In this document: in pieces, positions 1-11,507 of the stretch | How positions within the stretch are numbered: position 1 is the first letter of the stretch | How the letters are laid out: each line of letters opens with the position of its first letter | Source: Blumeriella jaapii | Lineage: Eukaryota > Ascomycota > Leotiomycetes > Helotiales > Drepanopezizaceae | Assembly (NCBI GenBank): GCA_009599575.1 | Contig: VWND01000007.1 | Coordinates: 1,125,501 to 1,189,500, forward strand | Direction of reading: 5' to 3' | DNA length: 64,000 bases | Notes under the pieces: model-generated | Seen by the model: only the letters and a program-made list of their open reading frames with translations | Databases searched by the model: none | Told to the model about the DNA's origin: nothing | Made by a program: the position numbers and the translations under genes

Positions 1-704
1 AACACGAAAGGTCAAGTTAAAATCTGCGATTTCGGCGTGAGTGGCAACCTGGTCGCCAGCATTGCCAAGACCAACATCGGCTGCCAGTCGTACATGGCTC
101 CTGAGCGCATCTCCGGAGGGGGCATGAGCGCCTCGGGGGCCCCCGGGGGGACCTACAGCGTGCAGAGTGACATCTGGAGCTTGGGATTGAGCATCATCGA
201 GTGTGCGATCGGAAGATATCCTTACCCCCCCGAGACGTACAACAACATCTTCTCCCAACTAAGCGTAAGCCTTCTGCATTCATGGTTCCGCTGCATCGGT
301 TGCTGACATAACACCAGGCTATCGTAGATGGCGAGCCCCCAGGCCTCCCAGAAGAAGGTTATTCCGCCACCGCCCACGACTTTGTGCGAGGCTGCCTCAA
401 CAAGATCCCCAAACTTCGGCCGACCTACTCCATGCTGCTCGCCCATCCTTGGCTCACCAGTCTCTCCAAGCCCGTCACCATCTCCGAGGAAGACGAGGAC
501 CAGGAACCCGCGTCACCCGAACCCGGTCGCGGCATGCCCAAGAAGGAGATGGGCGCCGGTAGAGGCACCGAGGACGAGGAGGTCGCCGAATGGGTCAAGA
601 ATGCCATGGAGCGCAAGAAGAATGGGCTGATGGGCGAGAGCATGAAACCGGCTCTTCACGCGGCTCCGCTGGACACGGTCAGTCCGGCTGCGACTCCGCC
701 ATAG
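1..704 (+). CDS. pbs2: Pbs2-type MAP kinase kinase, C-terminal part
   Basis: The window opens inside the kinase domain of a MAPKK of the high-osmolarity (HOG) pathway, which phosphorylates the Hog1 MAP kinase in the cytoplasm. Reading starts in frame at base 1 ([15 protein letters not shown]). DFG is at 28-36, the activation loop [16 protein letters not shown] carries the Ser and Thr that upstream MAPKKKs phosphorylate, and the substrate-lobe motifs SDIWSLG and GRYPYPPE follow. An intron of 53 bp (265-317, GTAAGC...CCAG) joins FSQLS to AIVDGEPP. Exon 2 ends at TAG 702-704 after the conserved tail [15 protein letters not shown] and PALHAAPLD, which is typical of fungal Pbs2 rather than Ste7/Mkk1. 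216 residues are visible; the N-terminal half lies upstream of the window. Family and motif identification is strong; the pathway role is taken from the family. Confidence 0.95.
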
Positions 705-2489
705 CGGACCTGCTCTCGTCGTCGCGGATCTCTTGCGTCGGTTCGTCCCTTTGGAGAGCACCCTCTATGGATTTGGAGGCAGGCGGACACCGTCATTCTT
801 GTTTTCGTGTATACCAAAATCCCCGGGACTGGTCAGCCTCGATGAACCGGAGAATCGCTGCGATGCAGTGGAAGCAGGGTAGAAGATATCATGGACGAAC
901 ACGCTGACGACACATGCATTGGGGGCGTTCTTTTCTTTGCTTCTTTCTCTTTCCATTTTCCTTGGAGGTTTTCGTTTGGGTGAATCAGAATAAGCACGTG
1001 GCGATGAAAGCGCTACACTCTATACCTCTCTCTTTCCCTCCTCAGTTTTTTCCCTTTTTCTTTTCTTTTCTGGATGGGGATGGGAGGGCATGGCGAGCGA
1101 CGAGTTGAGAATGGGTTTGATAGGGAGGCAGGCGGGCCGGCAGCGATGACGAGAAGCAAGACCTGGGGATGGGGCGACGACGGGGGGTACCTGCTGCCAT
1201 TGCATATCACAGCTCACGTGTTGTCGCGTACATGAGGCGGGCAGGCGTACTTAGGTCGCGAAGAATGAACGAGAGATGAATGAATGGATGAATGGACGAT
1301 GACCCCGCCGCGGGCTAAGCGTCTGTCTTTCTTTTCTTTTCTTTTCTTCTCCTCCTGCTGGGTGGTGAGTCCCCCGTGCGATGTAGGGTGATGGAAGTCG
1401 GCTGTGCCTTCTCCTGCCACCTCCTCCCGGTCTTCCACAAGCGCACCATGTCCATGCCAACCGATGTCACGGATCAGAAAATCAGTCCAAAACACGGCTA
1501 CGGCGGCGGCAGGTCCGGCAGACGCTGGACATGTACTCGACGCTCTCTCGAGACGGGAAAGGAAGAGGAAGGGACACGCTTTGGATTCCGGACGAGGTGC
1601 GGGGAAGGGGAAGGGGAGTGGAATTGGCACTCTCTGGTTCGGGTTCGGGGGGGTTTGAATTTGAAATTTGGAGTTTGAAGTCTGAAAGGGGGGGAGAGAA
1701 TGATTGGGATGGGATGGAATATTTGGGGGGGGATACTCGGGATAGGGGGGTGTGGTGTGGCTTGGTGCTTTTGATGTGATAGGGTGCTGGGCTGGGCTGG
1801 GCTGGGTTTCTTTTTGGAAATTTGGATGGGTATATATGGATAAATGGATGGATGATGGGCTGGGCTGGGTTGGGTTGAGGACGCGTAGCTGACCCCGACC
1901 CCGATCCCGACTGAGAAGAGGATTTGTTTGGAGGAAGGGGTGTGGATGAATGAAGCAAAAAGACAACCAACAACCAACACTCACCCAGCGCCGTAAACCA
2001 ACAAAAGCGCGGTAAACCCACAGACGGGAAGGCAAACAAACCAGCCCTGACAATCACCACCTCCCCCCTCAACCACCCACCCGCAAGAAGCCGACTTCAC
2101 GTCGACAGTAGCATCCGCTTCGACAACAGCCACGTTGCGGCCCTCCCATTTCCCCCAGAACAGCCGAACAGCCCATCCATGTGTATGTGCGAACATACAT
2201 ACATCTTTTGCCTGTCAGGCCAGACCGGTCTGGCAATAACCAGCTCGCAGACATCTCCCATCCAGCCTTCGCCACACGTCCGTCCGCCAGCAGCTAGCTC
2301 GATTTTCTTCTCCCGACGCTCCTCCTCCTCCTCCTCCTCCTGTCGCCTGCCCGACGGCGAAAAAGCTGATGTCTATGATTGTGGGGAACCGGTCGCGGTC
2401 GAGTTTATATAGAGAGAGAGGAGAAAGGTCGCTTGCGGCTAGGTGCAGATCAGCAGGCAGGTCGTCTGGGGCTGCGCTTCGCTTAGCTT

Positions 2490-2512
2490 TGTTGTTGTTG
2501 TTGTTGTTGTTG
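2490..2512. repeat. GTT trinucleotide microsatellite
   Basis: About eight tandem GTT units in intergenic DNA. On the minus strand the run would encode poly-Gln at the end of a short open frame with no other coding features, so it is treated as a microsatellite. Confidence 0.85.
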
Positions 2513-2734
2513 TACAGTATTCAATGCAGGAAGGAGACATGAGTAATAACACCAGAAGGGAAAGAAAGTGCCATCCTTGCAAAGATCCTGCCTTACGATA
2601 AATGCAGCCGCTGCGATGGGACCTTTATTCCTCCTTGCTTTGTTGTAGCAGCAGTAGTAAGTAGAAGCAGCACTGTACAGCACAGTACAGTACCGTAGAA
2701 GGAGCAGCAGTGCAAAGTGGCTAGTCACAAGAGG

Positions 2735-2760
2735 AAGCAAGCAAGCAAGCAAGCAAGCAG
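2735..2760. repeat. AAGC tetranucleotide microsatellite
   Basis: Six tandem AAGC/GCAA units. The same tetranucleotide recurs as a separate run at 11484-11507, in the intergenic DNA upstream of the flavin-carrier gene. Confidence 0.85.
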
Positions 2761-3571
2761 TCTCTGCCAATCCATCAATCTCCCCCCCCCCCCCAGCTCT
2801 GCCTGCATGCATGCATGCAGCGCCACACTTCTCCTCTCCTCTGTATCACCAAGCGCAAGCCCAGCTCCAAAGAGACCTGGCTGAGACGGTGGTATAATGG
2901 ATGCAAGCCAGGAACTCGAACGAGCACGCCGCGCGGTTGAGAGAGCTGTCACAGGAAACAAACAGGCAGCGATGGGTGCGTGACGCAGACGGCTTGGCCA
3001 AAAACGTGTGTGTGGTTACAGAGAAGGCGTTGCTGCTCGAGATGGGCCGTGCCATCGACAGCGGTTGTGCTGTGCAGTCGACAGCAAGAAGAGCCCGAAC
3101 CGCAGCGGCGGAACAGTCAGGGACGTCTCGAGAACGGGAGGGCATGAGGTAGGAGAGGTGGGTACAGTACATATACATACATAATATCAGCGTGTGCAAA
3201 GACGCGGCGACGCCAGCCAGCCTTATGAAATCGGGCCCTGACGCAAGCGAGTGATCTTGTGACGCTGGGAGGTATGTTTATGTTAAGGAAGATGGATTGA
3301 GGCTAGCAAGTGATTAAGCAACAAGGTGGGTATCTTCAGCACCGAGGGTGCGCTCCTAAGTACGTAGCAAATGGGTATCGTATCCAGCAATCGTCATCAG
3401 TTATCATCATCCATCCATAACAAGCCAGATCCCAGCCATATCTGTAGCGAATATATACCTGCATTTCCACCGCCCGGAAAAGAAGGTCCCGAACAGAGTG
3501 TGTATCCTCGGGGCTCACTCACCGTACTCGAATAAGCGAACGACCGGACCGCACTCAGCACGCACCACCGC

Positions 3572-6149
3572 TCAAGCCAGTACACCGATTCTGATCTCCC
3601 CAAATGGCTGGAACAACTCTCCGTCAACATCCTGCTCAACCCAAACGCGTCTCTTCGTCGCAAGAGTCAGCACGTGATAGAAAGCCTGGGCCGCGACTAT
3701 GCTCGTGTTTGAGGTGGTGGCGAAGAGCTCCGCGAATGTGACACTCCTGTCCTCCGCCTCGGCGGCGTCACCAAGCTCGTCACCAGATTTCTCGTCGATC
3801 GTGTTCTTGACGTACTCGAAGAAATTGCCGCTTTCGCGATCCATGATGTCTTTCATCCACTGCGACGAGCTGGCGGTTTGGGTGTCGACATCAGCAGCAG
3901 CGCCAAACATCTCGAAGTCATCTGCGTGGCCGACTTGGCTCGAGGGACCGAAACCAGGAGGCAGGCCCGCGACGTGGCTGGAGTCACCAAGGCCATCGTC
4001 GGAGCGACCATACATGACCATCTCGTCCTCGTTCATCATCTGAGAGAAAAGGTCTAGTTCACCCGGGAGGTTGGAGCCGCGACCGATCAGAGGTGAGGTA
4101 AGTCGACGATCCTTGACAGATCCGCGTCGGGAGCCCAGAACACCAATCCGACCCCTGACGGAGGACGAATGGCCACGTTGGTGGGAGTGAAGAGAAGAGG
4201 ACATGTTCCAGGGCATAGCGGAAGGTGGGTGATCGGCCATGGCGCCCTGAGCATCTCGGCCTATCTCGATGCTATGGTCGCCGTACTGATCGTCGTCCAC
4301 ATTGAAGACGTTCTCATCGTCATGTTCGCCACGACCGATTTCGTCCTCCCTGGCTCTCTTGTGAGGGGCTCTGTCATCACCAGGTGAAGCTGGCGTTGGA
4401 CGCTTCTTCGACTTGGGCTCAACAATTGGCTTGCCTGTGAGATTGGCGAAGAGAGCAGCCCCCGAGAACATTGCAAGCGGACTTACAAGTTTCGAAGATC
4501 CCACGCCTCCACCCACATCGCTGATACCGGATCCGTATACGTAATGAAACGCGTTTTTCTTGGCGAGAAGTGTGGCCTGGTGCTTGACTCTAACAATGGT
4601 ACTCGCTTCCATGTTCTGGATGTATTCCTTTTGCCACTGACTAATTTCTCTTGTCGGTATCACGGAAGACTGATCGGACTTGATAGTTCGTTCTTTCTTC
4701 GCCTTTTTCTTCTTCATGGGAGCTTCGGCAGAGACTGAAGACTCTTGGGAGGCATCGAAAACGCGATCCTCACCCGACAGATGTAAGGGCACGTCATGAC
4801 CACCTAAGCCACCAGTCATGCGGGAAAAGGCTCGGCTCCTGGAAACATTGGCAGGTCGTCGTCGTGATAGAGAGGCATGTCATAATCGCCATCGAAGTCA
4901 AGTGCACGACCAGCATGACCGGCGAGCGCATCCTCGTGTTCCTTCCGAACGCGCCCACTGGCAGCAGCATCACTTCCTGGGCGACGTGGGGGGTGGGCAC
5001 TGACGGCACGGCGCCGAGCGTCACGCTCACTTTCTGGTATGTCGCGGAATTCGCCATCAGCACCAAATTCGAAGAGCTCTTCGTCCTGGAAGACCATATC
5101 CTCCTCGTCGTTGAATATGCCAAGACCTGCACCAAACGGCTTTTGTGCCGAGGAAGTGGCGAAGGGGTCGAGCAGTGGAAGTTGGTAAGAGCCGCCATTG
5201 CTGGAAGGGATATCAAGGCCAATGATCGAGGAAGCGTGGGAGTCAATCGAACCACTCCGACGGCGGATGGACAGCATGGACTGGGAAGAGCGCTGAGAGT
5301 CGCCTTGAGGATTGAGATCCATCTTCGCGAAGTCAAAGTCAGGCAGGGGAGGCGGCATGTCGATGGCAAAGGCGGGATCATCCATCATGATGAGCTGGTC
5401 AGGGCTGCGACGCGTCAGTCTGGTACCTCCTCACGCGAAGAGCAGACTTACTGGGCTTTGCCGGCACTGGCGTCCAGCTCGCTGCTGCGCACAACCTTGA
5501 ACAGGGTCCGGATCATGTTTTGGGCGGATTGCGCGTCGACGAGAAGGTAGTCCCATTGCTGATTGTACACTCGGGAGACACCATAGCTGTGTGCTGTCAG
5601 CGGGGTCCTCCCGTCGGAAAGCATGGGCATACAGCAGGTTGCTTTGCAGCCTCAACGCCATGGGTGCTTCTGGCTCCATGATGGTGTTGCACGCCTTCTT
5701 GACATCGACGTTGAGGATGGCCTTCTTCGAGATCTTTCTCGTGTTGGACTTTGCGCCGAGGGTGGCAACCAACCTATCCTGTCAGCCTCTGTGCTGGGAA
5801 AGTGTTAAGGAGCAAGAGGTAGAGAGGTAGAGTGGCAGTGTGATGAAAAGGGTCAAGGAGCAGCAAAAGGTAGAGAGGTAGAGCGGCAGTGTGCTACAAA
5901 AGGTCAAGGAGCAAGAGGTAGAGTGGTAGAGCGGCAGCGTGCTGCAAAGGGTCAAGGAGCAAGAGGTAGAGCAGCAGAGTGGCAATGTGCTGCTGCAAAG
6001 GCGCCCGGAACGTATCGAGGAGAGACGCATGCGTACCAGACGGTGGCAACGCCATACTTGCGGCTTGTCAGAACTGCTGCGTGATCAGCAAAGGTACCTA
6101 TCGTGATGTGGATCCCAGAGGAAGGCTTACTCTCGTGGCTGTAGAACAT
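3572..6149 (-). CDS. rec8: Rec8, meiotic kleisin subunit of cohesin
   Basis: Rec8 closes the Smc1/Smc3 ring that holds sister chromatids together in meiosis and is cut by separase. The N-terminal Rad21/Rec8 domain is assembled from exons 6149-6131, 6073-6037, 5773-5633, 5586-5452 and 5404 onward, giving MFYSHE, LTSRKYGVATVW, LRLQSNLLYGVSRVY and KAHPDQL in continuous frame. Introns are 57, 263, 46 and 47 bp, all GT-AG. The middle is acidic and Ser-rich. The C-terminal winged-helix domain, which contacts the Smc1 head, is seen in AAQAFYHVLTLATK and in the PFGEIRI tail; the stop is TGA at 3574-3572. Predicted length is about 700 residues, in the family range. One break remains: the frame changes around 4816-4819. 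An intron of about 107 bp (4910-4804; GTCGTG...CTTAG, ATGAC as branch site) would restore it, but the donor is weak, so a one-base indel is also possible. Confidence 0.88.
5804..6001. repeat. Four-unit minisatellite inside rec8 intron 2
   Basis: Four direct repeats of about 48-51 bp share the core GTCAAGGAGCAAGAGGTAGA and end in GGCAGTGTGCTGCAAAGG-like sequence. They fill most of the 263-bp second intron of rec8 (6036-5774), whose other introns are about 50 bp. Units differ by scattered substitutions and small insertions. Confidence 0.85.
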
Positions 6150-6903
6150 CTTGGGCCCGAGTCGCGTCCGACGCGTGGAACAGGGCCACAAGCGACCGTT
6201 TCTCGGTTCTCCTTCGAAACCAGGGCGGAGACGCGAGAGATGTTGTATGGAACGAAGAGTTGACGGGAGACGTGGAGACGACTCGACGGTTGGAAACGTG
6301 ACGAACGGAGTGAGATGGCTTGGTGTGAGGTTGTGATGCCGCGGTGGAAGAAGGATGGTGCTTCGCGTCTTGTGGGAAGCGGCTCTTCTCGCTTCCGAGA
6401 CCGCGAAGTTGCTATCGTCACGTGCCATGTCATATAGGAAAGGGCGACAGAAGCAGCTTCTATGGTTCATGTGTGACTAGAAGCCTCCTGGGGCACACAG
6501 AGTCACCAATGTAGAGAGAGAAGCCGATGCGTTCCATCACCAGCGATTAGATACATAATGGACATTCAGAAGGGAGCTTTCAGACGGCGTTAGGGGATTA
6601 GGAACTTGTTTTTGGAAAGAGCCCATGGTATCTATGACAACCTCCCGTGTCTGTGTGGCTGTTGGCTGCCCTGGATGCACCGATCCCGCAGGAGACCCAA
6701 GAACGCCTTTGCTCTAACTCCGACCTTTCAAATGCAAGAATGACCAATTGCCAGAGTCCGGGCTCTGTGCAAAGCGAACGTAAGTGTAGGCTGGTCTAGT
6801 GACCCCAGGTCAAACCGCTGATCGGAGCCTCCTTGCACCATCTCACCCAATTTGCCCATGTGCTATGCGTCGATGCATGAAGTCATGAACAGCACACACG
6901 TAT
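6150..6903. other. Intergenic: rec8 upstream region and flavin-carrier 3' flank
   Basis: About 750 bp. It should contain the rec8 promoter (right of 6149, reading leftward) and the 3' untranslated region of the flavin-carrier gene. No further coding or structural signal was seen. Confidence 0.5.
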
Positions 6904-9729
6904 CTACTTGGCCGACGCGACGCGTTGGTTTGCGAAATGGGTTTGCTGCCCCCTCGTTGGCGTCGAGGGGCGAACGTCGCCATGCGGAGCGGAAGGCCGG
7001 ACAAGTGGCGCGGTTGATGTCGAGTTGTTTGGTGTCGCTCTCACATTTCTCGACGGAGTCGTAAGGGGTGATCCTGATCTTGCGCCATCATCACGCAGAT
7101 TCTGGAAATCGCGCGAACTCCAGCTTGCCCGATGCACCCTCGCCCCATAGGGCACGTTGCCATATTGACTCCGCACGCTACCGGCCACACTCCCCGCCAG
7201 GCTGTTGGCTCTGCTATCTCGCGGGCCAGCGACCGAGTTCACGGACACGCGCCGGTTCGCCATGTCGGGCACAAAATCCACATCCTCGTCCTCGATTTTG
7301 GGAGCCCGACGAACATGGTTGACGCTGAAGTATGGTTCTTTGGGTTCCTCGGGCACAGGAGGTGGCGGGGGCGGCATGTCCTTCTCCTTCTCGTCCACAT
7401 GCCGGAAGTACTTCATACGGACGTCCTGCAAGCCGCGAGGCCTGAAAGTCTCGCTCTCGCGGTTGCGAGTGAGTGACATGTAGCTGGAAACCGCACCGAG
7501 CACGATCAGAATCAAAAGACCGATCACAAGAAATCCTTGGATGACGATGATGATCACGCCAACAATCGTAGTTGGGATTCGTGCAAGGCTCAGGTCGGGG
7601 AGGAAGGCGATCGAAAGGCCAGCTGTTGCGACCTTGCTGAGACCAAGCATCCACACGGCCAAAGCCGTATTTCTTCTGCCCTCGAAAGGATTGATCCGGA
7701 TGATGGCGACGAAGGAGATGAGCTCCCAGATGAAGAGCCCAATGACCTGTGCCTTCGGGTTGTGGCGTGCCGCCCACGAAGCAAGCGCGGACAAACTGAT
7801 AGAGAACCCATGCGGTAAAGAACCACCATCTCGTGCGACGGTATCTGGCAGACAGCCATCCGAAGCGCTGAGTGAAGACCGAGTTCTGATGCACATTGGG
7901 TTCCTCCCCATCATTGCCGATAAACCTGATCTGGAAGAACGAGACCGATCCTGCTGTTTGCGTCTTTCCCTCTTCGTCCAACGAGCTTTCTCGAACGCTT
8001 CGGTACCACGGAATGACCTTCATGACGCTCGTTCGCTGAAAGTGGATCCGATCGGGAGACGACTGATACTTTCCAAACCGCAGTCGGTAGAAGCAGGCGT
8101 AGAACGAGGCCCCGACCGCGCCGAGGAAAAAGATGAGAAATACGATGACCGCGATTCCGAGGGGACCGGCTTTGCCACCGGCAGAGAATTGGAACAAGAC
8201 CAAGGTCATGATCATGAAAAACGCAATGAACATCGTGCGAAGCACCACCAGGCCCGTGAATTCGAGCCAATGCTCGCGGAAGAGCACCAAGCGATCCCGC
8301 TTGATCATCCTGAGAGAACTCAACCCTTCCAGCGACCACTTCAAGAACGCCGTGGCCCCGATCAGGATCGCGATGAGGATCAGCAACCAGAGGAATCCGA
8401 TCATAAAGGCATCGGCGGCCGGAACTCCGACATATTGGAGGGTACCGGCAAAACCTGACCAGTTGCCGGGCGTAGGCAGCCCCGGCGACACAGGCAGCCC
8501 GGCCCAATCGAACAATCTAGCTCCTTGTGTTGCGTTGACCGCGCGTTTGTAGAGATGGCGAGCGACTTCCTCGCTGCTTTGGGCCAGTGCGTCCATCGAG
8601 CGGCCGTAAATTTGCTGCTGAAGTCCGCCATTGTTGTTCAAGACGGTAGATCCGGCACCGCCGACCTGACTCGAGTTCCCGGACACGCCGGCAAAGCGGT
8701 TGATGGACTTCACCATCGACGAAGTAGAGATCATGCCCCCTGACCACGCGAAGTTGCTCCAGAAAGCAGGCAACACACTGGGCCAGTGCAAAGACAACGC
8801 GCCGGAGAACAGGATCGAGTGGAAGACCTCGAAGACGACGAGCATCGACAAGGAATGGGCGTAATGGGTTCGCATGTTGGGGATGCTCACGCCGTAGATG
8901 GCCGTTGCGAAGGATGCCAGAAGAGCGATCGCGGTGAAGACGCCGAGGGTGCTTCCCACGGCGGCCGGATGGGAGAAGCTCGCCCCATTCCGCATGACGG
9001 CCGAAAAGCATGCTATCTCGGTCTGAGAAGAGTTGGAAAAGAAGCTCAGCTGCAGGGTCCCTTCGAAGTCGGGAATACCCAAGGCGATGTCCGGAATGGC
9101 CGCGACATCTTTGGACGAGACGGGAATCACTGCCCCCCCATAAATGGGCACACCTGCGTTCATCGGACAGAGACTACGGATGTTAGAAGGGTCGGCCCGT
9201 CACGCAGGACGATTGAAAGTACGGACCTGTCAAAGTTGGCATTGCAGGGGTTGAAGATCATGCTGAACCTGTTCTCTCCGTCTGTATGAAAGGTCAGCGT
9301 GTTTTCTCTCCTGGAGAAATGGATGGAGCTGCCTTACACGCAAAGACGGAAATGTATACTGTAGGATCACGGGTCAGCCAGCTTGCGCAACACCCCGTCG
9401 CCCCCCGGGGACTTACACATCAGCGTCTCATTCCTCAGGTTCGTTGTGCCCGCCAGGTTGAACAGAACCGTCATGTTATCCGCATAATACGCGCCATCGA
9501 ACGACGTGAGGTTGATCAAGCTCTGTCCTCCCAGACAGTCTCCGAAGTCTCCGCTGTACAGAGCCGGGTATCTGTCCACCAGCAGTGTGTTGGTTTCTCC
9601 CTTGCCATTGGTCCCTTGAATCGTTTCCTCGTCCTGGGCCTCTACCGACGCAACGAAAGTAGCGAGTATGGCGACGAAGCAGAGAAGCATGCTCGCCCAG
9701 GATGCCAAGCAGGAAGAAGATCGCGCCAT
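6904..9729 (-). CDS. Flavin carrier / TRP-like membrane protein, with apparent frameshift
   Basis: This belongs to the fungal Flc/Pkd2 family (ML-like domain plus TRP-like channel domain). Family members are put in ER, Golgi or plasma membrane and linked to FAD transport, calcium handling and cell-wall integrity. Exons are 9729-9417, 9358-9338, 9281-9227 and 9173-6904; introns are 58, 56 and 53 bp, and the joins read LYISVFAYGENRF and NANFDSLCPMNAG. Residues 1-31 form a signal peptide, followed by the luminal ML-like domain, then about nine hydrophobic segments and a Pro/Ser-rich cytosolic tail that includes MPPPPPPVPEEPKEP. Between FVRACFVGG and HNPKAQVIGLF, at about 7761-7775, the frame shifts by one base within a conserved stretch. 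Apart from this break the gene is complete, about 885 residues. A 46-bp intron (GTCCGC...CACAG) would also restore frame but would delete conserved residues, so an indel is the better reading. Close paralogue assignment (Flc1/2/3) is not possible here. Confidence 0.85.
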
Positions 9730-10500
9730 GGTCGCAAGTGGAAGTTGATTTTCGGAGGAGAACGACGCGGGCCACGCCCGGCAATTCTCGAAGAAGCGTG
9801 CAGACGACAGAGGTGGTCCCCCAGCCGTTTTCGAAGATTCGAGTAATTGCAGCCGGCTCCCAGGCTTTGATGGCGGGAATGTGCTTGGTGTTTATCCCGC
9901 GTGCGGCGTGCCGACAATCAAGCAACAGGCGTTTCGAAACCTTTTCTCGCTGCTTGATCGTTGTCGCAGATGGAAACCCAGCGCGGACAATGACGGCCGT
10001 GGTGACGGCTCCGCCGGCGAGTTGACTTTAGGCGTCGATAAGATATGCTTTCATGCTTTTCGTGGGTTCGTGCTTTGTCTTCTCCCGTGTGTTTGTTTGA
10101 CTTTGGATGAGCTTGGTGATCGATGGTGACGGGGGCCACGGGCCTCGGGCCTCGGGCCTCTGATGGGCTGGCGGTGGACTTGAGCGATGGGAGGGGCGTC
10201 GCACACTTCTCGTCGACGACTGCGGCGACGAGACGCTCCGACCTGGAATCGGGATGGGGGCGCAGGAGCGGCGGCGGATGGGGATCGCCGAAGGAATGTC
10301 GCGGGAGGAAGAGATGATCACGAACGAGGGAGCGTGAAGTTTCGAGGTTGACGTTCTCTGGGCGCTGGGCGCTGGGCTCTGGGCTCTGGGCTGCGGATCC
10401 CGAGCTCCTGGCTCCTGTCGCTCGCGCGGCGCCACGCGAGTGCACCACTGCACCACTGCACGCGGGAAGCCAACCCCGCCCCCGCCCGCCCCGGCAAGAC

Positions 10501-10605
10501 GATGGCGATGGCGATGGCGATGGCGATAAGAATGAGAGTGAGAGTGAGAGTGAGTAAGAATGAGAGTGATGGTGAAGATAGGGGATGGGCATGGGCATGG
10601 GCATG
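10501..10605. repeat. Cluster of short tandem repeats
   Basis: Three neighbouring arrays: GATGGC (about 4.5 units from 10501), GAGAGT/GTGAGA (10535-10555) and GGGCAT (10585-10605). They lie in the upstream intergenic DNA of the flavin-carrier gene. Confidence 0.8.
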
Positions 10606-10812
10606 GAGATGGAGAATGGGAGATGGAAGATGCGACGACGAGTAACCCGTGAATGAATGCCCACGTCTCGGCGACGACAGCATCGCACTGCCAGCCTTCA
10701 CCACCGATTGCAACTACTGTACCGAGACATGGCACACCGTGCCTCCGGTCCCGTCGCACGGTGCTGTCGTACTGTACATACCTTTGTCGCGGTGTGACAG
10801 TACGGTCCATAC

Positions 10813-10855
10813 CTACAGTTCTCTACCTACTGTTCTATACCTACTGTTCTACATA
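10813..10855. repeat. TACCTACTGTTC imperfect tandem repeat
   Basis: Three imperfect copies of a 14-15 bp unit containing TACCTACTGTTC. Intergenic, function unknown. Confidence 0.7.
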
Positions 10856-11483
10856 CAGGACTGGACGGTACACACATCAACATCCCCTCCACCGGGGACA
10901 TCCATACCCCCCAAGACCCCGAGTGGGCCCCGGGCACTGAAGCTTTCGGGGCCCTCTGGCGGCAGGGACAGGATCCACACATGGATCGCTCTGCAGGTCG
11001 CTACAGTATACACACAGACACGTGACCGCAAGTCAACAATCCCACGCCGTAAGCGATGGCCCGAAACGCATGTTCCCCTCCCGCCACATCACATCCCTCA
11101 CATCCCTCACATCGCCGAACATGCCGGGCGCGCCAGCGTGCCAAGGTAAAGGCGTCGTTGGGTCGATGGCCAGCGCCTCAGCAGGCAAAGATCAACCAAC
11201 CTTCTCAGTACCAAAAGTCACAAAAACGTTCCCCTGTGAGGTTGCGTCGACTCGGTTGGAAGCATTTGCTTTTTTTTGTAAAATCGACATCAAGTCGAGC
11301 AGATAGATAGACGACGTGGAGCCGCAAGCAGAGTATGTGAATCGGTCTCCTAACTCTCTGCACGGAGGGCAAGAGGACCCTGCTCGCCTCTCGGGCATAT
11401 GCATTTAGTATGTACCTATGTATGTATCTACTGTACATACTGTACTGTGCTGTACGTCTGATAAAACGCCAAGTGTTGGATAG

Positions 11484-11507
11484 CCAAGCAAGCAAGCAAG
11501 CAAGCAA
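11484..11507. repeat. AAGC tetranucleotide microsatellite
   Basis: Second AAGC/CAAG run in the window, about five to six units, with the same unit as at 2735-2760. Confidence 0.8.

Larger units (their letters stand above)
705..3571. other. Intergenic, simple-sequence rich, no gene recognised
   Basis: This 2.9-kb stretch lies between the convergent 3' ends of pbs2 and rec8. It holds pyrimidine/purine tracts (1021-1075, 1321-1350), G-rich runs with GGGCT repeats (1786-1875), a CTC run (2319-2340), a GTT run (2490-2512), an AAGC run (2735-2760), poly-C (about 2784-2794) and a TGCA run (2806-2819). The open frames here are low in complexity, rich in Ser, Pro and Arg, and lack conserved motifs or a sensible exon structure. 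Confidence 0.6.

Noticed and set aside
1214..2053. 279-codon open frame on the minus strand
   Set aside because: Low-complexity Ser/Pro/His-rich translation over simple repeats, overlapped by other open frames of equal quality and with no domain or exon pattern.
5782..6030. Periodic 82-codon frame over the rec8 intron, and its resemblance to a repeat-spacer array
   Set aside because: The repeats are contiguous minisatellite units without unique spacers, so not CRISPR. The frame only reflects unit lengths near multiples of three, and good splice sites bracket the region.
7541..8458. 305-codon plus-strand open frame
   Set aside because: It is antisense to the well-supported flavin-carrier exon 4, and its composition is that of a shadow frame of GC-rich coding DNA.
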